The translations under genes were made by a program, and so were the position numbers. The notes beneath the pieces were generated by a model that saw only the letters and a list, made by a program, of their open reading frames with translations, was not told the origin of the DNA and searched no databases. 55,632 nt of DNA from Lacrimispora amygdalina (GTDB lineage Bacteria; Bacillota; Clostridia; Lachnospirales; Lachnospiraceae), in NCBI RefSeq assembly GCF_003432035.1, contig NZ_QOHO01000070.1, forward strand, positions 1 through 55,632. Direction: 5' to 3'. Shown in pieces: positions 26,472 through 37,084 of the stretch (its first letter is position 1; each line of letters begins with the position of its first letter).

Positions 26472-28227
26472 ATGAATCATATTGTGCCATAACCATTTCA
26501 TAATATCTGCCCCGTTTTTCCATCAGACTCTGATGAGTTCCCTGTTCCGCAACTTCACCCTGATATATAACCGCTATTAAATCCGCATTCTGAATGGTAG
26601 AAAGACGGTGTGCAATCACAAAACAGGTTTTCCCTGCCATCAGGCGGCGCATGGCCTGCTGGATACGAATTTCCGTTCTTGTATCCACATTGGAGGTTGC
26701 TTCGTCCAGAATCAGTATTTTGGAGTCCAGGAGCATGGCTCTTGCAATAGTTAAAAGCTGCTTTTGTCCCTTAGAAATATTAGTTCCATCTTCTTTTAAG
26801 ACAGTATCATAACCATTTGGCAGCTGTTCAATAAAAGAATGTATCCGCGCAGCCTTTGCCGCTTCCATCACTTCCTCCAAAGTTGCGCCTTCTTTCCCAT
26901 AAGCCAGATTTTCATAGATTGTTCCCTGAAAAAGCCAGGTTTCCTGTAATACCATGGAAAAGGCCTTTCTAAGACTCTCCCTTGTCACAGCTCTTATATC
27001 CAGCCCATCAATCAGAATCCTGCCTTTATTCACGTCATAGAAACGCATCAGAAGATTTATGATTGTTGTTTTACCTGCTCCTGTTGGACCCACAATTGCA
27101 ATCAACTTTCCAGGATCCGCCTTTAAGGATAAATCCTGCAGTATGGGTTTCCCAGGTTCATATCCGAAATTCACATGAGAAAACTCCACACAGCCTACGA
27201 CCGGGTGATTTAAGTCAGAAAGCACTACCGCATCTGTACTGTCTTCCTTCTCCGGAATTTCATCCATAAGCTTAAACACCCTCTCTGCTGCAGCAAGAGC
27301 AGACTGAAGGTCATTCATGATATTTGCCGCTTCATTGATGGGACCGGAAAACTTTCTTGAATAAAGAACAAATGATGAAATCTGTCCCACTGTCATGGAC
27401 CCGGTCAGATAAAAGAACGCCCCGAATATGCTGATTAAGGTCAGGGATAAGTTGTTGATGAAATTTACCATTGGACCTGTCATGCTTCCGTAATATTCTG
27501 ATTTGTAGTAGCTTTCCACTGCCTCTCTGTTGCGGATGGAGAATTTACTGATTACTTCCTCTTCCTCACAATAGGCTTTAATGGTCTTCTGCCCAGTCAC
27601 CTTCTCTTCCACGAAGCCATTGAGGGCTCCAAGGCTTTTCGACCGCGCCCGGAACAAAGGTCTTGTGCGGCTTGTGATAAATCTGGTCATCAGACCTGAT
27701 AAGGGCACCGTTATTACGAATACCAGCACCAGTCTGGGGGAGATAATGACCATCATATAAAGAGCTCCCACAACCGTCACCAAAGTGGTAAGAATCTGGA
27801 TTAAATCACTGGAAAGCGATTCATTCACCATATCGATATCATAAGATATCCGGCTTATAATATCTCCGGTCTGGTGGGTGTCATAATATCCGGCAGGCAG
27901 GCTGAGCATCCGGTCAAACACATCCTTACGCATCTCATATACAACCTTCCGGCTGATGGTGATCATCAATACCGACAGAAGATAAGACAGAACGGAGGAG
28001 GCCAGATAGAACACTGCCATAAGGCCTGCATATTGAAACACGCGCTGGAAATTTACCAGCCCTTTTCCAGGTTCTATGGCATCAACAGCGTAGCCGGAAA
28101 GCAGCGGTCCCAGCAGTGCAAGCAGGTTGCTGCCGATTGTCATGGCAAAAGCAAGAAGGAGCAGAAACCAGTACTTCATAAGATAAGGCATCAGGCGTTT
28201 TATTATGCTTTTCCGTAAGTCCTTCAT
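26470..28227 (-). CDS. ABC exporter subunit (membrane-ATPase half, canonical Walker B)
   Basis: It is a 585-residue half-transporter with six membrane segments followed by a nucleotide-binding domain. Walker A GPTGAGKTT lies near residue 376, Walker B ILILDEATS near 503 with the catalytic Glu, and the H-loop IAHRLST near 535. The signature is the unusual ISKGQKQLL, with Lys for Gly, near 480. The start overlaps the stop of the partner gene by four bases (ATGA). Together they form a heterodimeric exporter of the BmrCD/LmrCD/TM287-288 type, with one active ATP site formed by this subunit's catalytic Glu and the partner's canonical LSGGQ signature. Substrate unknown. Confidence 0.93.
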   Translation of the reverse strand: MKDLRKSIIKRLMPYLMKYWFLLLLAFAMTIGSNLLALLGPLLSGYAVDAIEPGKGLVNFQRVFQYAGLMAVFYLASSVLSYLLSVLMITISRKVVYEMRKDVFDRMLSLPAGYYDTHQTGDIISRISYDIDMVNESLSSDLIQILTTLVTVVGALYMMVIISPRLVLVFVITVPLSGLMTRFITSRTRPLFRARSKSLGALNGFVEEKVTGQKTIKAYCEEEEVISKFSIRNREAVESYYKSEYYGSMTGPMVNFINNLSLTLISIFGAFFYLTGSMTVGQISSFVLYSRKFSGPINEAANIMNDLQSALAAAERVFKLMDEIPEKEDSTDAVVLSDLNHPVVGCVEFSHVNFGYEPGKPILQDLSLKADPGKLIAIVGPTGAGKTTIINLLMRFYDVNKGRILIDGLDIRAVTRESLRKAFSMVLQETWLFQGTIYENLAYGKEGATLEEVMEAAKAARIHSFIEQLPNGYDTVLKEDGTNISKGQKQLLTIARAMLLDSKILILDEATSNVDTRTEIRIQQAMRRLMAGKTCFVIAHRLSTIQNADLIAVIYQGEVAEQGTHQSLMEKRGRYYEMVMAQYDS

Positions 28228-29957
28228 CCGTTTTCTCCCCTTTCCGCTCCCATCTGGGAAATAACAATCTCCCGGTAGCCTTCACAGGTTTTCATCAATT
28301 CCTCATGAGTTCCCATACCAATAGCAGCACCTTCCTCCAGCACCATAATCTGATTTAAGTTCATAACAGAACTCACTCTCTGGGCGATGAGTATGCAGGT
28401 AGTATGGGAAAAATTCTCCCTTAATTCTTTTCTTAACAGAGAATCCGTTTTATAGTCCAGAGCACTGGAAGAATCATCAAGTATCAGAATTTCAGGATGG
28501 GCGGCAAGAGCCCTGGCTATCAGGATTCTCTGCTTCTGGCCTCCGCTTAAATTTGCACCGCGGATATTTAACGATTCTAAAATCCCTCCTTTTTCACCGA
28601 TAAAATCAAGTGCCCTTGCAAATCCTGCTGCCACAACTGCCTCCTGCTCAGAAATGTTTCTTCCCATTCGGATATTTTCCAATATGGATTCTTCAAATAT
28701 CACATCATTTTGAAAAACCGTTCCAAACCTGGACCTTAATTCCTTAAGATTCATGGTTCGGATATCCCGTCCATTCATGCGAATAACGCCCTCATCCGGA
28801 TCATAATACCTCATAAGCAGATTAACCACTGTAGATTTCCCAGAACCGGTTGCTCCTATAATACCAAGCGTTTCTCCTTTTCCCAGTTGGAAAGTGATGT
28901 CTCTTAAATGATTCCCGGTACCGTCATAGGAGAAGGAAATATGGTCAAATTCCAGTAATGAGTCTTCTTTTTTCTCCTCTTCTAAAACAGGAACGAACTG
29001 AAAAGACGTCTCATCCTCACTTTCCAGGACCCTGTCGATCCGATCCGCAGACGCTGCTGCCTTTGATACAATAACGAACATCCTGGAAATAGACATCAAT
29101 GCGTTTAAAATAATTGTAAAGTAAGTCATAAATGCCAGTATGGTACCCACTTTGGACAGCCCCTCATTAACCCGGTATGCCCCTGCAACCACCACGCACA
29201 CCAGACCCATATTAAGAAATAAGTTCATGGCGGGGTTGGTTATGGCTGTTGTGATGGTTGCACGTTTTTCCCAGTCCACCACATCACGATTACTTTTATC
29301 AAACCGGTTTCGTTCATAGTCCTCTTTCGAAAGTGCTTTAATCACACGTATTCCGGCTATATCTTCCCGAATAAGCCTTACAAATCCATCCATGTTTTCC
29401 TGCAGCTGGGTAAAAAGCGGTATACTTTTTCCTGAAACAGTAATAACCACAACTGTAAGAAGGGGAAGAACAGCTAAAAGAATGCAGGCCAGAGCCGGAT
29501 CCAGTAAAAGCGTCATAATAATCCCGCCCACCAGTAAAATAGGCGCCCGGACTCCAAGCCTCTGAATTCTCCCAATCATCTGATGAACATGATAAGTATC
29601 ACTGGTAAGCCTGGAGATCAGGGAAGGTCTGGTTATCTCATCTGCCTGCCGGTTTGAAAGAACCATCACTTTCCGGAATAAATCTTCACGGATGGTAAAT
29701 ATCGAGTCACTTGCCACTCTCGCTGCCATGCGGTTTGCAATAATACTTAATGTAACAGCCAGCACAGAACATACAAACATGAATATTCCCCATAAAAAGA
29801 TCTCTTCTTTCTTTCCTGACGGAATTACCACATCAATCATGCGGGCCAGGGTCCAGGGAAGAAAGAGATCCATTAGTGTTCCAGAAAATTTAATGAAAAA
29901 GCCCACTGTCATCCGTAGATAATAGGGCTTTAAATAGTACGTAATAATTCGTTTCAT
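28224..29957 (-). CDS. ABC exporter subunit (membrane-ATPase half, degenerate catalytic site)
   Basis: It is a 577-residue half-transporter. Walker A is GATGSGKST and the signature is canonical LSGGQKQRIL. Walker B is ILILDDSSS, where Asp replaces the catalytic Glu, and the H-loop is IAQRVSS, where Gln replaces His. These changes define the non-catalytic half of asymmetric heterodimeric exporters. It follows the DUF3783 gene with a four-base overlap and is coupled to the canonical subunit. Confidence 0.93.
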   Translation of the reverse strand: MKRIITYYLKPYYLRMTVGFFIKFSGTLMDLFLPWTLARMIDVVIPSGKKEEIFLWGIFMFVCSVLAVTLSIIANRMAARVASDSIFTIREDLFRKVMVLSNRQADEITRPSLISRLTSDTYHVHQMIGRIQRLGVRAPILLVGGIIMTLLLDPALACILLAVLPLLTVVVITVSGKSIPLFTQLQENMDGFVRLIREDIAGIRVIKALSKEDYERNRFDKSNRDVVDWEKRATITTAITNPAMNLFLNMGLVCVVVAGAYRVNEGLSKVGTILAFMTYFTIILNALMSISRMFVIVSKAAASADRIDRVLESEDETSFQFVPVLEEEKKEDSLLEFDHISFSYDGTGNHLRDITFQLGKGETLGIIGATGSGKSTVVNLLMRYYDPDEGVIRMNGRDIRTMNLKELRSRFGTVFQNDVIFEESILENIRMGRNISEQEAVVAAGFARALDFIGEKGGILESLNIRGANLSGGQKQRILIARALAAHPEILILDDSSSALDYKTDSLLRKELRENFSHTTCILIAQRVSSVMNLNQIMVLEEGAAIGMGTHEELMKTCEGYREIVISQMGAERGENG

Positions 29958-30364
29958 GACTCTTCTTTACCAGACATGGTCTCATGCTCTTTTTTTAATT
30001 CCTGATACAATTCATAAAAACTCCATTTTGAGTTGGTATCTGTTATCACGGCCTTTAAGGCTATTTTTGATACCCCTGACCGCTTTAGGTTCATCAGAAG
30101 TTCATCAATCCTCCTGCTGGAGAAATTCTTCATAATCAGAACCTCTTCTTCCACAACCGGACATTCACCCGCGGTTTGTTCCCCGAATCCGTCCAGTCCT
30201 GCCAGATATCCTATCGTCTGGTCCGTCTGATCCGGAGAAATATTCTTAATACGGATTCCCATTCGAACGAGAACTGCCTTTAACCTGGCAGTCCTGGTAT
30301 CATTCCCTTTCTGACTGTCCTTTTCCGGGCAAAAGTATAATACCATTTCCTTCTTTACTGACAT
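29954..30364 (-). CDS. DUF3783 domain protein
   Basis: The 136-residue soluble protein has a variable N-terminus (MVLYFCPEKDS). Its C-terminal half, from about residue 70 (EEEVLIMKNFSSRRIDELLMNLKRSG, then IALKAVITDTNSKWSFYELYQEL), matches DUF3783. The family is common in Clostridia and has no known function. The AGGAGG start site and four-base overlap with the ABC subunit place it first in a three-gene unit, with ddh just upstream. Confidence 0.8.
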   Translation of the reverse strand: MSVKKEMVLYFCPEKDSQKGNDTRTARLKAVLVRMGIRIKNISPDQTDQTIGYLAGLDGFGEQTAGECPVVEEEVLIMKNFSSRRIDELLMNLKRSGVSKIALKAVITDTNSKWSFYELYQELKKEHETMSGKEES

Positions 30365-30382
30365 ATCAATTCCTCCTGCTGT

Positions 30383-31369
30383 CTATAACAATTGTCTGCG
30401 AAGTTCTTCGCCGTCTAACATGCTTAAATAGGATGGCGCGATATCAAATACGGTTTTACAGCCGCTTATCCCCTCATTATTTAAACGATACGCAGCCCTC
30501 GCATAGGCAATAAGCACAGATGCGGTAAATTCAGGGTTAGAATCCAGCTTGAGGCTGTATTCAATCACATGACTGTTCTCATCGTTCCACCCTGTTGTTC
30601 CGGTTCTTATAACAGATCCACCATGTGGAATCCCCTTGTGGTCCCGCATAAGCTCTTCTTCACTGATAAAGTGAACCTCTGTATCGTAATCTGCAAAATA
30701 ATTGGGCATGGTCACAATCTCTTCCCTTATTTTTTCCTGATCTGCGCCTTCTTCTAATATCACAAAGCACTCCCGGGTATGCTTTTGCCTGGTGGTAAAC
30801 TTTGGATTAACCCCACTCCGGACTGCCTCCAAAGCCTCTTTTACAGGAATGGTATACTGTCTGGCATCTTTTACTCCTTCAATCTTTCTTATGGCATCTG
30901 AATGTCCCTGGCTTACTCCTTTACCCCAGAATGTATAATCATGTCCGCCTGGTAATATGGCACCCGCATACAGGCGGTTTAAAGAAAACATACCGGGATC
31001 CCAGCCCACGGATATGATACTTACTTTATTTCCCTTTCTGGCTTCTGCGTCTGCCTTTTCATAATGTTCCTGAATCTTTGCATGAGTGTCAAAGCTGTCT
31101 ACCACATTAAAATATCTGGCAAACCGGGGCGTCTGCTTCGGAAGATCCAGTGCACTTCCTCCGCAGAGAATCAGCACGTCAACAGCATCTTTCATTGAAA
31201 CGGCCTCTTCAACCGGATAAACCCTTACCTCCGGTGTAAGAAGACTGATTGATTCCGGATCTCTCCTGGTAAACACTGCACAAAGCTCCATATCCGGATT
31301 ATGAAGGATGGCGCTTTCCACTCCTTTCCCAAGATTTCCGTAGCCTAAAATTCCTATTTTTATAGTCAT
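30383..31369 (-). CDS. ddh: meso-diaminopimelate dehydrogenase
   Basis: It makes meso-diaminopimelate from tetrahydrodipicolinate in one NADPH-dependent reductive amination, supplying lysine and peptidoglycan. The 328 residues start IKIGILGYGNLGKGVE (Rossmann loop); SVGWDPGMFSLNRLY, GKGVSQGHSDAIRKIEGV and HGGSVIRTGTTG are the family substrate-site blocks. The gene is on the minus strand 18 bases before the DUF3783 gene. Its upstream gap holds the spoVG terminator, so it has its own promoter. Confidence 0.95.
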   Translation of the reverse strand: MTIKIGILGYGNLGKGVESAILHNPDMELCAVFTRRDPESISLLTPEVRVYPVEEAVSMKDAVDVLILCGGSALDLPKQTPRFARYFNVVDSFDTHAKIQEHYEKADAEARKGNKVSIISVGWDPGMFSLNRLYAGAILPGGHDYTFWGKGVSQGHSDAIRKIEGVKDARQYTIPVKEALEAVRSGVNPKFTTRQKHTRECFVILEEGADQEKIREEIVTMPNYFADYDTEVHFISEEELMRDHKGIPHGGSVIRTGTTGWNDENSHVIEYSLKLDSNPEFTASVLIAYARAAYRLNNEGISGCKTVFDIAPSYLSMLDGEELRRQLL

Positions 31370-31451
31370 AATTAATCTGCCTTTCCAAAAATTCTTACTT
31401 TCTATTATAGTTTACAGGAAGTCCGGTGTAAATCCTGTATCGCATTTATAG

Positions 31452-31485
31452 AAAAAACCGCAGCCGGATAAACGGTCTGCGGTTT
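31452..31485 (-). terminator. intrinsic terminator of glgC-glgD-spoVG
   Basis: On the minus strand AAACCGCAGACCG pairs with CGGCTGCGGTTT, followed by a T run. It lies 17 bases after the spoVG stop. Confidence 0.88.
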
Positions 31486-31501
31486 AAAAATTCTAAGTTA
31501 C

Positions 31502-31789
31502 TTAAGCAAATGCTGCTGCAACCTCCGGCATCTCAAGCGCGGTTGTCTCATACTTATCCAAAATTACTCTCTGGATCATATCCCGGGTTCCGGAATTAAT
31601 AGGATGTGCAATATCCCGGTATTCCCCGTCTGCAGCCTTGCGGCTTGGCATGGCAATAAACAGGCCTTTCTCTCCTTCAATTACCTTAATATCATGAATC
31701 ACAAATTCATTGTCCAGTGTTATGGATACAATTGCTTTCATCTTACCCTCTTTTTCGATGCGTCTAACTCTTACGTCTGTAATCTGCAT
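31502..31789 (-). CDS. spoVG: SpoVG regulatory protein
   Basis: It is a small nucleic-acid-binding protein that affects sporulation, septation and gene expression. The 95 residues match SpoVG over the whole length: [19 protein letters not shown], then [25 protein letters not shown] and DIAHPIN. The C-terminal tail is Ala-rich. The ATG at 31789 is preferred over the upstream one at 31810, since GGAAGGGG lies 9 bases before it and the family starts there. It follows glgD by 26 bases. Confidence 0.95.
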   Translation of the reverse strand: MQITDVRVRRIEKEGKMKAIVSITLDNEFVIHDIKVIEGEKGLFIAMPSRKAADGEYRDIAHPINSGTRDMIQRVILDKYETTALEMPEVAAAFA

Positions 31790-31815
31790 GTTAAAGCCCC
31801 TTCCCGTCACATTTC

Positions 31816-32937
31816 CTATAATGTGTATCTTTCGTTTTTTTCTATGACAATTTTTACATTGTCTGGCGTTCCTATATAGGTAGTATTGGCCCGGATTGTA
31901 TCCCGGCTTTCCACGATACAGTTTTCTATTACCGTATTGTCTCCTATATAAACATCATTTAAAATGATGGAATTCCTGATGACACAGTTGTTACCGATGT
32001 ATGCTTTTTTAAATAATACGGAGTTTTCTACTACTCCATTGACAATACTTCCGCTGGATATCAGACTGTTTTTCACAGATGCTCCAGGGTTGTACTTAGC
32101 TGGTGGCAGGTCGTCAATTTTAGAATAAACATCCGGATACTGCCGGAAGAAATAATCCCTGACCTCTGGTTTTAAAAAGTCCATATTGGTTTTATAATAG
32201 GACTCCACAGAAGCAATGTTTCTCCAGTATGTATTCATACGGTAAGCATAGATTCTTTTCAGATTCCGATAGCGGACGAGAATGTCACTAACGAAATCAT
32301 ACCGGTCTTCCATGGCACACCGCTCAATTAACTCAATAAGCTGGCGTCTGCGGATCACATAGATACCACAGGAAACCGTATTGGAGGAGGCAATCATAGG
32401 TTTCTCCTCAAAATCTGTAATTCTCCCATCGTCATTGGTTTTCACAATTCCGAAACGGGTCGTATCTTCCCCTGCCGGAAGTTCCGTACAGACAACGGTA
32501 ATATCAGCCTTCTTTTCAATATGATATTCCAGAACTTTTCCATAATCCAGCTTATAGATTCCATCCCCTGCAGCGATAACCACATATGGCTCATGGCTGT
32601 TTTTTAAGAATATCAGATTCTGATAAAGGGCATCGGCAGTTCCCCTGTACCAGTCGCTGCTTTCTGCTGTAATGGTGGGAGTAAATACATACAAGCCTCC
32701 CTGCTTTCTTCCGAAATCCCACCACTTTGACGAACTTAAATGCAGATGAAGAGATCTGGAATTATACTGGGTAAGCACCGCCACATTCTGTATATGGGAG
32801 TTTGTCATGTTGCTTAGTGCAAAATCAATGCTGCGGTAGTTCCCTGCAATGGGCATAGCGGCAATGGCCCTTTTATTGGATAATTCCCTCATTCTTTTGC
32901 TGTTTCCGCCTGCTAATACAATTCCTATGGCCCTCAT
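31816..32937 (-). CDS. glgD: glucose-1-phosphate adenylyltransferase regulatory subunit GlgD
   Basis: It is the GlgD partner of GlgC in Firmicutes, which together form a heterotetrameric ADP-glucose pyrophosphorylase. The 373 residues start with [21 protein letters not shown], a modified version of the GlgC loop (the usual G-x-GSRL replaced). [13 protein letters not shown] and the C-terminal left-handed beta-helix repeats (from about [17 protein letters not shown]) follow. Start and glgC stop overlap as ATGA. It may be mainly regulatory because the loop is altered. Confidence 0.95.
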   Translation of the reverse strand: MRAIGIVLAGGNSKRMRELSNKRAIAAMPIAGNYRSIDFALSNMTNSHIQNVAVLTQYNSRSLHLHLSSSKWWDFGRKQGGLYVFTPTITAESSDWYRGTADALYQNLIFLKNSHEPYVVIAAGDGIYKLDYGKVLEYHIEKKADITVVCTELPAGEDTTRFGIVKTNDDGRITDFEEKPMIASSNTVSCGIYVIRRRQLIELIERCAMEDRYDFVSDILVRYRNLKRIYAYRMNTYWRNIASVESYYKTNMDFLKPEVRDYFFRQYPDVYSKIDDLPPAKYNPGASVKNSLISSGSIVNGVVENSVLFKKAYIGNNCVIRNSIILNDVYIGDNTVIENCIVESRDTIRANTTYIGTPDNVKIVIEKNERYTL

Positions 32938-34208
32938 CTCATACCACCTGCCTTTATGATGTAGTCACCGCCTGTCAACTCCCCATCAGGATAATCTTCC
33001 GGCCTGGTCTCTCCAACAATTGCTGTGTTCTTTCCCACCTTTACTTTATCTGGTATGACGGAATTTTCTCCGATAGTCACCAGATCAAACTGATAGACTT
33101 TTGGATCATACTTGCTTGGCGCAAAATCACCTGCTCCCAGCTCACAATCCGCTCCGATAATAACATTCTCAGCGATGATTGCTTTATTGATCCTGGTGTT
33201 TTCCCCTATCACACATTCTCTCATGATAATGGAATCTTCGATTACAGCTCCTGATTTGATTACTACACCGGCACCGATGACAGAGTTATGAACTTCTCCC
33301 CAGATCTCAGTTCCCTCTCCGATGATGCTACGGTCAATGACAGCCTCTTCTGCTACATACTGGGGCGGTATAATATCACTCTTCGTATAAATCTTCCAGT
33401 ACTCTTCGTAAAGATTAAACTCAGGAATGATATCAATCAGCTCCATATTTGCTTCCCAGTAAGAACTTAAGGTACCTACATCCTTCCAGTAGCCGTTATA
33501 CTCGTAAGCAAACACCCTGTTTCCTGATTCGAAGCAATAAGGAATAATATGTTTGCCAAAGTCACAGCCAGGAACATCCGACATGCGGATTAAAGCTTCC
33601 TTTAAGACCTTCCAGCTGAATATGTAGATACCCATGGAAGCAAGATTGCTTCTGGGATTTGCGGGTTTTTCCTCGAATTCTGTAATCCGGTTATTCTCAT
33701 CGGTTATCAGAATTCCAAACCGGCTGGCCTCTTCAATAGGGACCGGCATGGCAGCAATAGTGATATCAGCATTATTTGCTTTGTGATACTCCAGCATAAC
33801 TTCATAATCCATCTTATAAATATGATCCCCTGAAAGGATAAGAACGTAATCCGGATTATACGTTTCCATATACTCCAGGTTCTGATAGATGGCATTGGCT
33901 GTACCGGTATACCAGTCACTCCCTTTGCTTCTTTCATAGGGAGGCAGAATCGTGACACCGCCAACGTTACGGTCTAAATCCCACGGGATACCTATCCCGA
34001 TATGAGTGTTTAAACGCAATGGCTGATACTGAGTCAGGACCCCTACTGTATCGACTCCTGAATTGATGCAATTGCTGAGCGGAAAATCGATGATACGGTA
34101 TTTTCCGCCAAATGATACTGCGGGTTTTGCCACCTTCTGCGTCAGAACACCCAAACGGCTGCCCTGACCGCCCGCAAGAAGCATGGCAATCATCTCTTTT
34201 TTAATCAC
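32934..34208 (-). CDS. glgC: glucose-1-phosphate adenylyltransferase GlgC
   Basis: It makes ADP-glucose, the precursor of glycogen. The 424 residues include [16 protein letters not shown] (nucleotide loop), [35 protein letters not shown] and FEEKPANP, followed by the beta-helix domain. The start is a GTG with GAGGTGAT upstream. It heads an operon with glgD and spoVG. The promoter is at 34246-34274. Confidence 0.97.
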   Translation of the reverse strand: MIKKEMIAMLLAGGQGSRLGVLTQKVAKPAVSFGGKYRIIDFPLSNCINSGVDTVGVLTQYQPLRLNTHIGIGIPWDLDRNVGGVTILPPYERSKGSDWYTGTANAIYQNLEYMETYNPDYVLILSGDHIYKMDYEVMLEYHKANNADITIAAMPVPIEEASRFGILITDENNRITEFEEKPANPRSNLASMGIYIFSWKVLKEALIRMSDVPGCDFGKHIIPYCFESGNRVFAYEYNGYWKDVGTLSSYWEANMELIDIIPEFNLYEEYWKIYTKSDIIPPQYVAEEAVIDRSIIGEGTEIWGEVHNSVIGAGVVIKSGAVIEDSIIMRECVIGENTRINKAIIAENVIIGADCELGAGDFAPSKYDPKVYQFDLVTIGENSVIPDKVKVGKNTAIVGETRPEDYPDGELTGGDYIIKAGGMR

Positions 34209-34245
34209 GTTATCACCTCTTGCTGTTGATATTTATTGTACTAGC

Positions 34246-34274
34246 ATTATACCACACATTCGTAAAATAGTGAA
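34246..34274 (-). promoter_or_regulatory. promoter of glgC-glgD-spoVG
   Basis: On the minus strand TTCACT (34274-34269) and TATAAT (34251-34246) are separated by 17 bases. The -10 is perfect. Confidence 0.65.
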
Positions 34275-34385
34275 CAAATTTTTGAATTATTGTGATAATT
34301 TTTTGTGCATTTTCCGACATTTTTCATGCTTTTGTCATTTCTTTTACATTTTAGCATTTATCCGGCGTTTTTGCTCCTCTCCCCC

Positions 34386-34414
34386 TTGAATCGAGGCTGA
34401 AAATACAGTATAAT
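34386..34414 (+). promoter_or_regulatory. promoter of asnS
   Basis: TTGAAT (34386-34391) and TATAAT (34409-34414) are separated by exactly 17 bases, 39 bases before the asnS start. No T-box structure is visible in the short leader. Confidence 0.75.
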
Positions 34415-34452
34415 CTTATTAAGTATGCGAACATGTAAAAGGAGAAGCTATT

Positions 34453-35844
34453 ATGGATTTAACCACAGTAAGACAAATATATAGAGATAAAGATTCATTT
34501 CTTAATAAGGAAGTTACAATCGGAGGCTGGGTGAGAAGCTTAAGGGATTCCAAAACCTTCGGTTTCATTGTGTTAAATGACGGAAGCTATTTTGATACTC
34601 TTCAGATTGTATATCACGACACAATGGTGAACTTTTCAGATATATCAAAGCTAAACGTAGGTGCTGCAATTATCGTCACAGGTACCCTGGTTCCGACACC
34701 GGAAGCCAAACAGCCTTTTGAGATACAGGCCGCAAAAATCGACATTGAAGGTGCCTCTGCTCCAGACTATCCTCTTCAGAAAAAGCGTCATTCCTTTGAA
34801 TATTTAAGAACCATCTCTCATCTGCGTCCCAGAACGAATACGTTTCAGGCAGTTTTCCGGGTGCGTTCTCTGATTGCCTATGCCATCCATCAGTTCTTCC
34901 AGGAGCGGGATTTTGTCTATGTGCACACCCCGCTCATCACAGGAAGTGACTGTGAAGGCGCGGGAGAGATGTTCCAGGTTACAACCATGGATTTAAAAAA
35001 TATTCCGATGACTCAGGGGGGCGCTGTGGACTTTACCCAGGATTTCTTCGGAAAACCTACCAACTTAACCGTAAGCGGACAGCTGAATGCCGAGACCTAT
35101 GCAATGGCTTTCAGAAATGTATATACCTTTGGTCCTACATTCCGTGCCGAAAACTCCAATACTACCAGGCACGCTGCTGAATTCTGGATGATTGAGCCTG
35201 AGATGGCATTTGCTGACCTGCAGGATGATATGGAACTTGCAGAATCCATGCTGAAATATGTGATCCGTTACGTTCTTGAGCATGCTCCGGAAGAGATGAA
35301 CTTCTTTAACCAGTTTGTGGATAAGGAACTGTTAGACAGACTGAACCATGTACTGAATTCTGAATTCGCACATGTGACTTATACGGAAGCGGTTGAGCTT
35401 TTAGAGAAGCACAATGAAGAATTTGATTATAAAGTATTCTGGGGCTGTGACTTACAGACAGAGCATGAACGTTATTTAACAGAACAGCTCTTTAAAAAAC
35501 CGGTATTTGTCACTGATTATCCAAAGGAAATCAAGGCATTTTACATGAAGATGAACCCGGATAACAAAACCGTTGCCGCTGTTGACTGCCTGGTTCCAGG
35601 AATCGGTGAGATTATAGGCGGAAGCCAGAGAGAAGATAACTTAGACAAGCTTACCGCGCGTATGGATGAGCTGGGACTTAAGAAAGAAGATTATGATTTC
35701 TACCTTGACTTAAGAAAATACGGTTCTACCCGTCATGCGGGATTCGGACTTGGATTTGAACGATGCGTCATGTATTTAACCGGCATGGCCAATATCCGCG
35801 ACGTCGTTCCATTCCCAAGAACCGTTAACAACTGCGAATTATAA
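34453..35844 (+). CDS. asnS: asparagine--tRNA ligase
   Basis: It is a class IIb synthetase that charges tRNA-Asn. The 463 residues contain the N-terminal OB fold ([19 protein letters not shown]), the class II motif 2 ([21 protein letters not shown]) and motif 3 ([13 protein letters not shown]). The C-terminal [11 protein letters not shown] ending is typical of AsnRS. The start has AAAGGAG. It is monocistronic with its own promoter. Confidence 0.97.
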   Translation: MDLTTVRQIYRDKDSFLNKEVTIGGWVRSLRDSKTFGFIVLNDGSYFDTLQIVYHDTMVNFSDISKLNVGAAIIVTGTLVPTPEAKQPFEIQAAKIDIEGASAPDYPLQKKRHSFEYLRTISHLRPRTNTFQAVFRVRSLIAYAIHQFFQERDFVYVHTPLITGSDCEGAGEMFQVTTMDLKNIPMTQGGAVDFTQDFFGKPTNLTVSGQLNAETYAMAFRNVYTFGPTFRAENSNTTRHAAEFWMIEPEMAFADLQDDMELAESMLKYVIRYVLEHAPEEMNFFNQFVDKELLDRLNHVLNSEFAHVTYTEAVELLEKHNEEFDYKVFWGCDLQTEHERYLTEQLFKKPVFVTDYPKEIKAFYMKMNPDNKTVAAVDCLVPGIGEIIGGSQREDNLDKLTARMDELGLKKEDYDFYLDLRKYGSTRHAGFGLGFERCVMYLTGMANIRDVVPFPRTVNNCEL

Positions 35845-36010
35845 GCCGCTGAGGCTGCTGCCAATAAATCAGACAGCCTCTTTATACGGGAACCATGTAT
35901 GAAGGGAGTTACAAATTTCTTTTATATGTGGTTCCAAGTCTATGAAAGAGGAATACGTACAGCAGGCATCAGATTCCTACATGCAGTGCTGTACCAGCGA
36001 GGTATTGACG

Positions 36011-37081
36011 ATGAAATTCATACATATTGCAGATGTTCACTGGGGCATGAGCCCTGACAGCGATAAACCCTGGAGCCGGGAACGTTTCCAGGATATAAAG
36101 GACACCTTTTCAAAGGCCGTAAACCAGGCTAAGACTCTGGAAGCTGACTGTCTTTTTATTTCCGGTGATCTTTTTCACCGCCAGCCCCTTGCCAGAGATT
36201 TAAAAGAGGTTAATTATTTATTTTCAACCATTCCGGGAGTGCGTGTGGTCATTATTGCGGGAAATCATGACCGGATCCGTAATAACTCCGCCCTATTAAG
36301 CTTTACCTGGGCCCCAAACGTAACTTATATCATGGGAGAAGAACTGGAAAGCGTTTATTTTAAGGAGATCAATACCGAGGTCTATGGCTTCAGCTATCAC
36401 TCCGTTGAGATACCGGAAAACCGCCTTGACCATTTGAAGGTTCCTAACAACGGAAGAATTCACGTCCTTTTAGGTCACGGAGGAGATGCCAATCATATCC
36501 CCTTTGATAAAGGCGCCATGTCAAGTCTGGACTTTTCCTACATCGCCATGGGACACATTCACCGCCCTGAGATACTTATTGAAAACCGTATGGCATTTGC
36601 CGGTTCTCTGGAGCCTCTGGACAAAACAGAATCTGGTCCTCACGGTATGATGGTAGGAGAGATCAATGAGGTGACCCGTATGGTAACTTCATTAAAATTC
36701 ATTCCTCTCGCAAGGCTTCAGTACATCTCTCTTGCAGTCAATGTTACCCCTGCCACTACCAATACAGAACTTGCCATGAAAATTACCCAGGAAATTCAGA
36801 ACCGGGGCGGTGAGAATATTTACCGGTTCCGCATACGGGGCATGAGAGATCCTGATATTACGTTTGATTTGGATATGCTTTCTGCCCGCTTTAAAATTCT
36901 GGAAATTATAGACGAGTCGGAACCACAGTATAATTTCTCCGCTCTCTTTGCCGAACACCCAAGTGACATGATCGGCTTCTTCATTCAGGCACTTCAGAAG
37001 CCTGAGATGAGCGGGGTAGAAAAAAAAGCGCTTTATTACGGAATCAATGCTTTGCTTCGTACTACGGATGAAAGGAGCTGA
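36011..37081 (+). CDS. SbcD/YhaO-like metallophosphoesterase (DNA repair exonuclease family)
   Basis: The protein has about 356 residues. The calcineurin-like phosphoesterase motifs are all present: FIHIADVHWG, CLFISGDLFHR, IIAGNHDR, LLGHGGD and YIAMGHIHRP. The C-terminal half is the cap seen in YhaO/SbcD. The frame opens at 35942, but the family starts at the ATG at 36011 (MKFIHIADVH); a GAGG eight to ten bases upstream supports this. It is four bases before the YhaN-like ATPase, as in YhaO-YhaN and SbcD-SbcC pairs. Confidence 0.88.
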   Translation: MKFIHIADVHWGMSPDSDKPWSRERFQDIKDTFSKAVNQAKTLEADCLFISGDLFHRQPLARDLKEVNYLFSTIPGVRVVIIAGNHDRIRNNSALLSFTWAPNVTYIMGEELESVYFKEINTEVYGFSYHSVEIPENRLDHLKVPNNGRIHVLLGHGGDANHIPFDKGAMSSLDFSYIAMGHIHRPEILIENRMAFAGSLEPLDKTESGPHGMMVGEINEVTRMVTSLKFIPLARLQYISLAVNVTPATTNTELAMKITQEIQNRGGENIYRFRIRGMRDPDITFDLDMLSARFKILEIIDESEPQYNFSALFAEHPSDMIGFFIQALQKPEMSGVEKKALYYGINALLRTTDERS

Positions 37082-37084
37082 CCC

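Noticed and set aside
34430-34445. GAACATGTAAAA near asnS as an SOS box
   Set aside because: The second half-site GTTC is missing.
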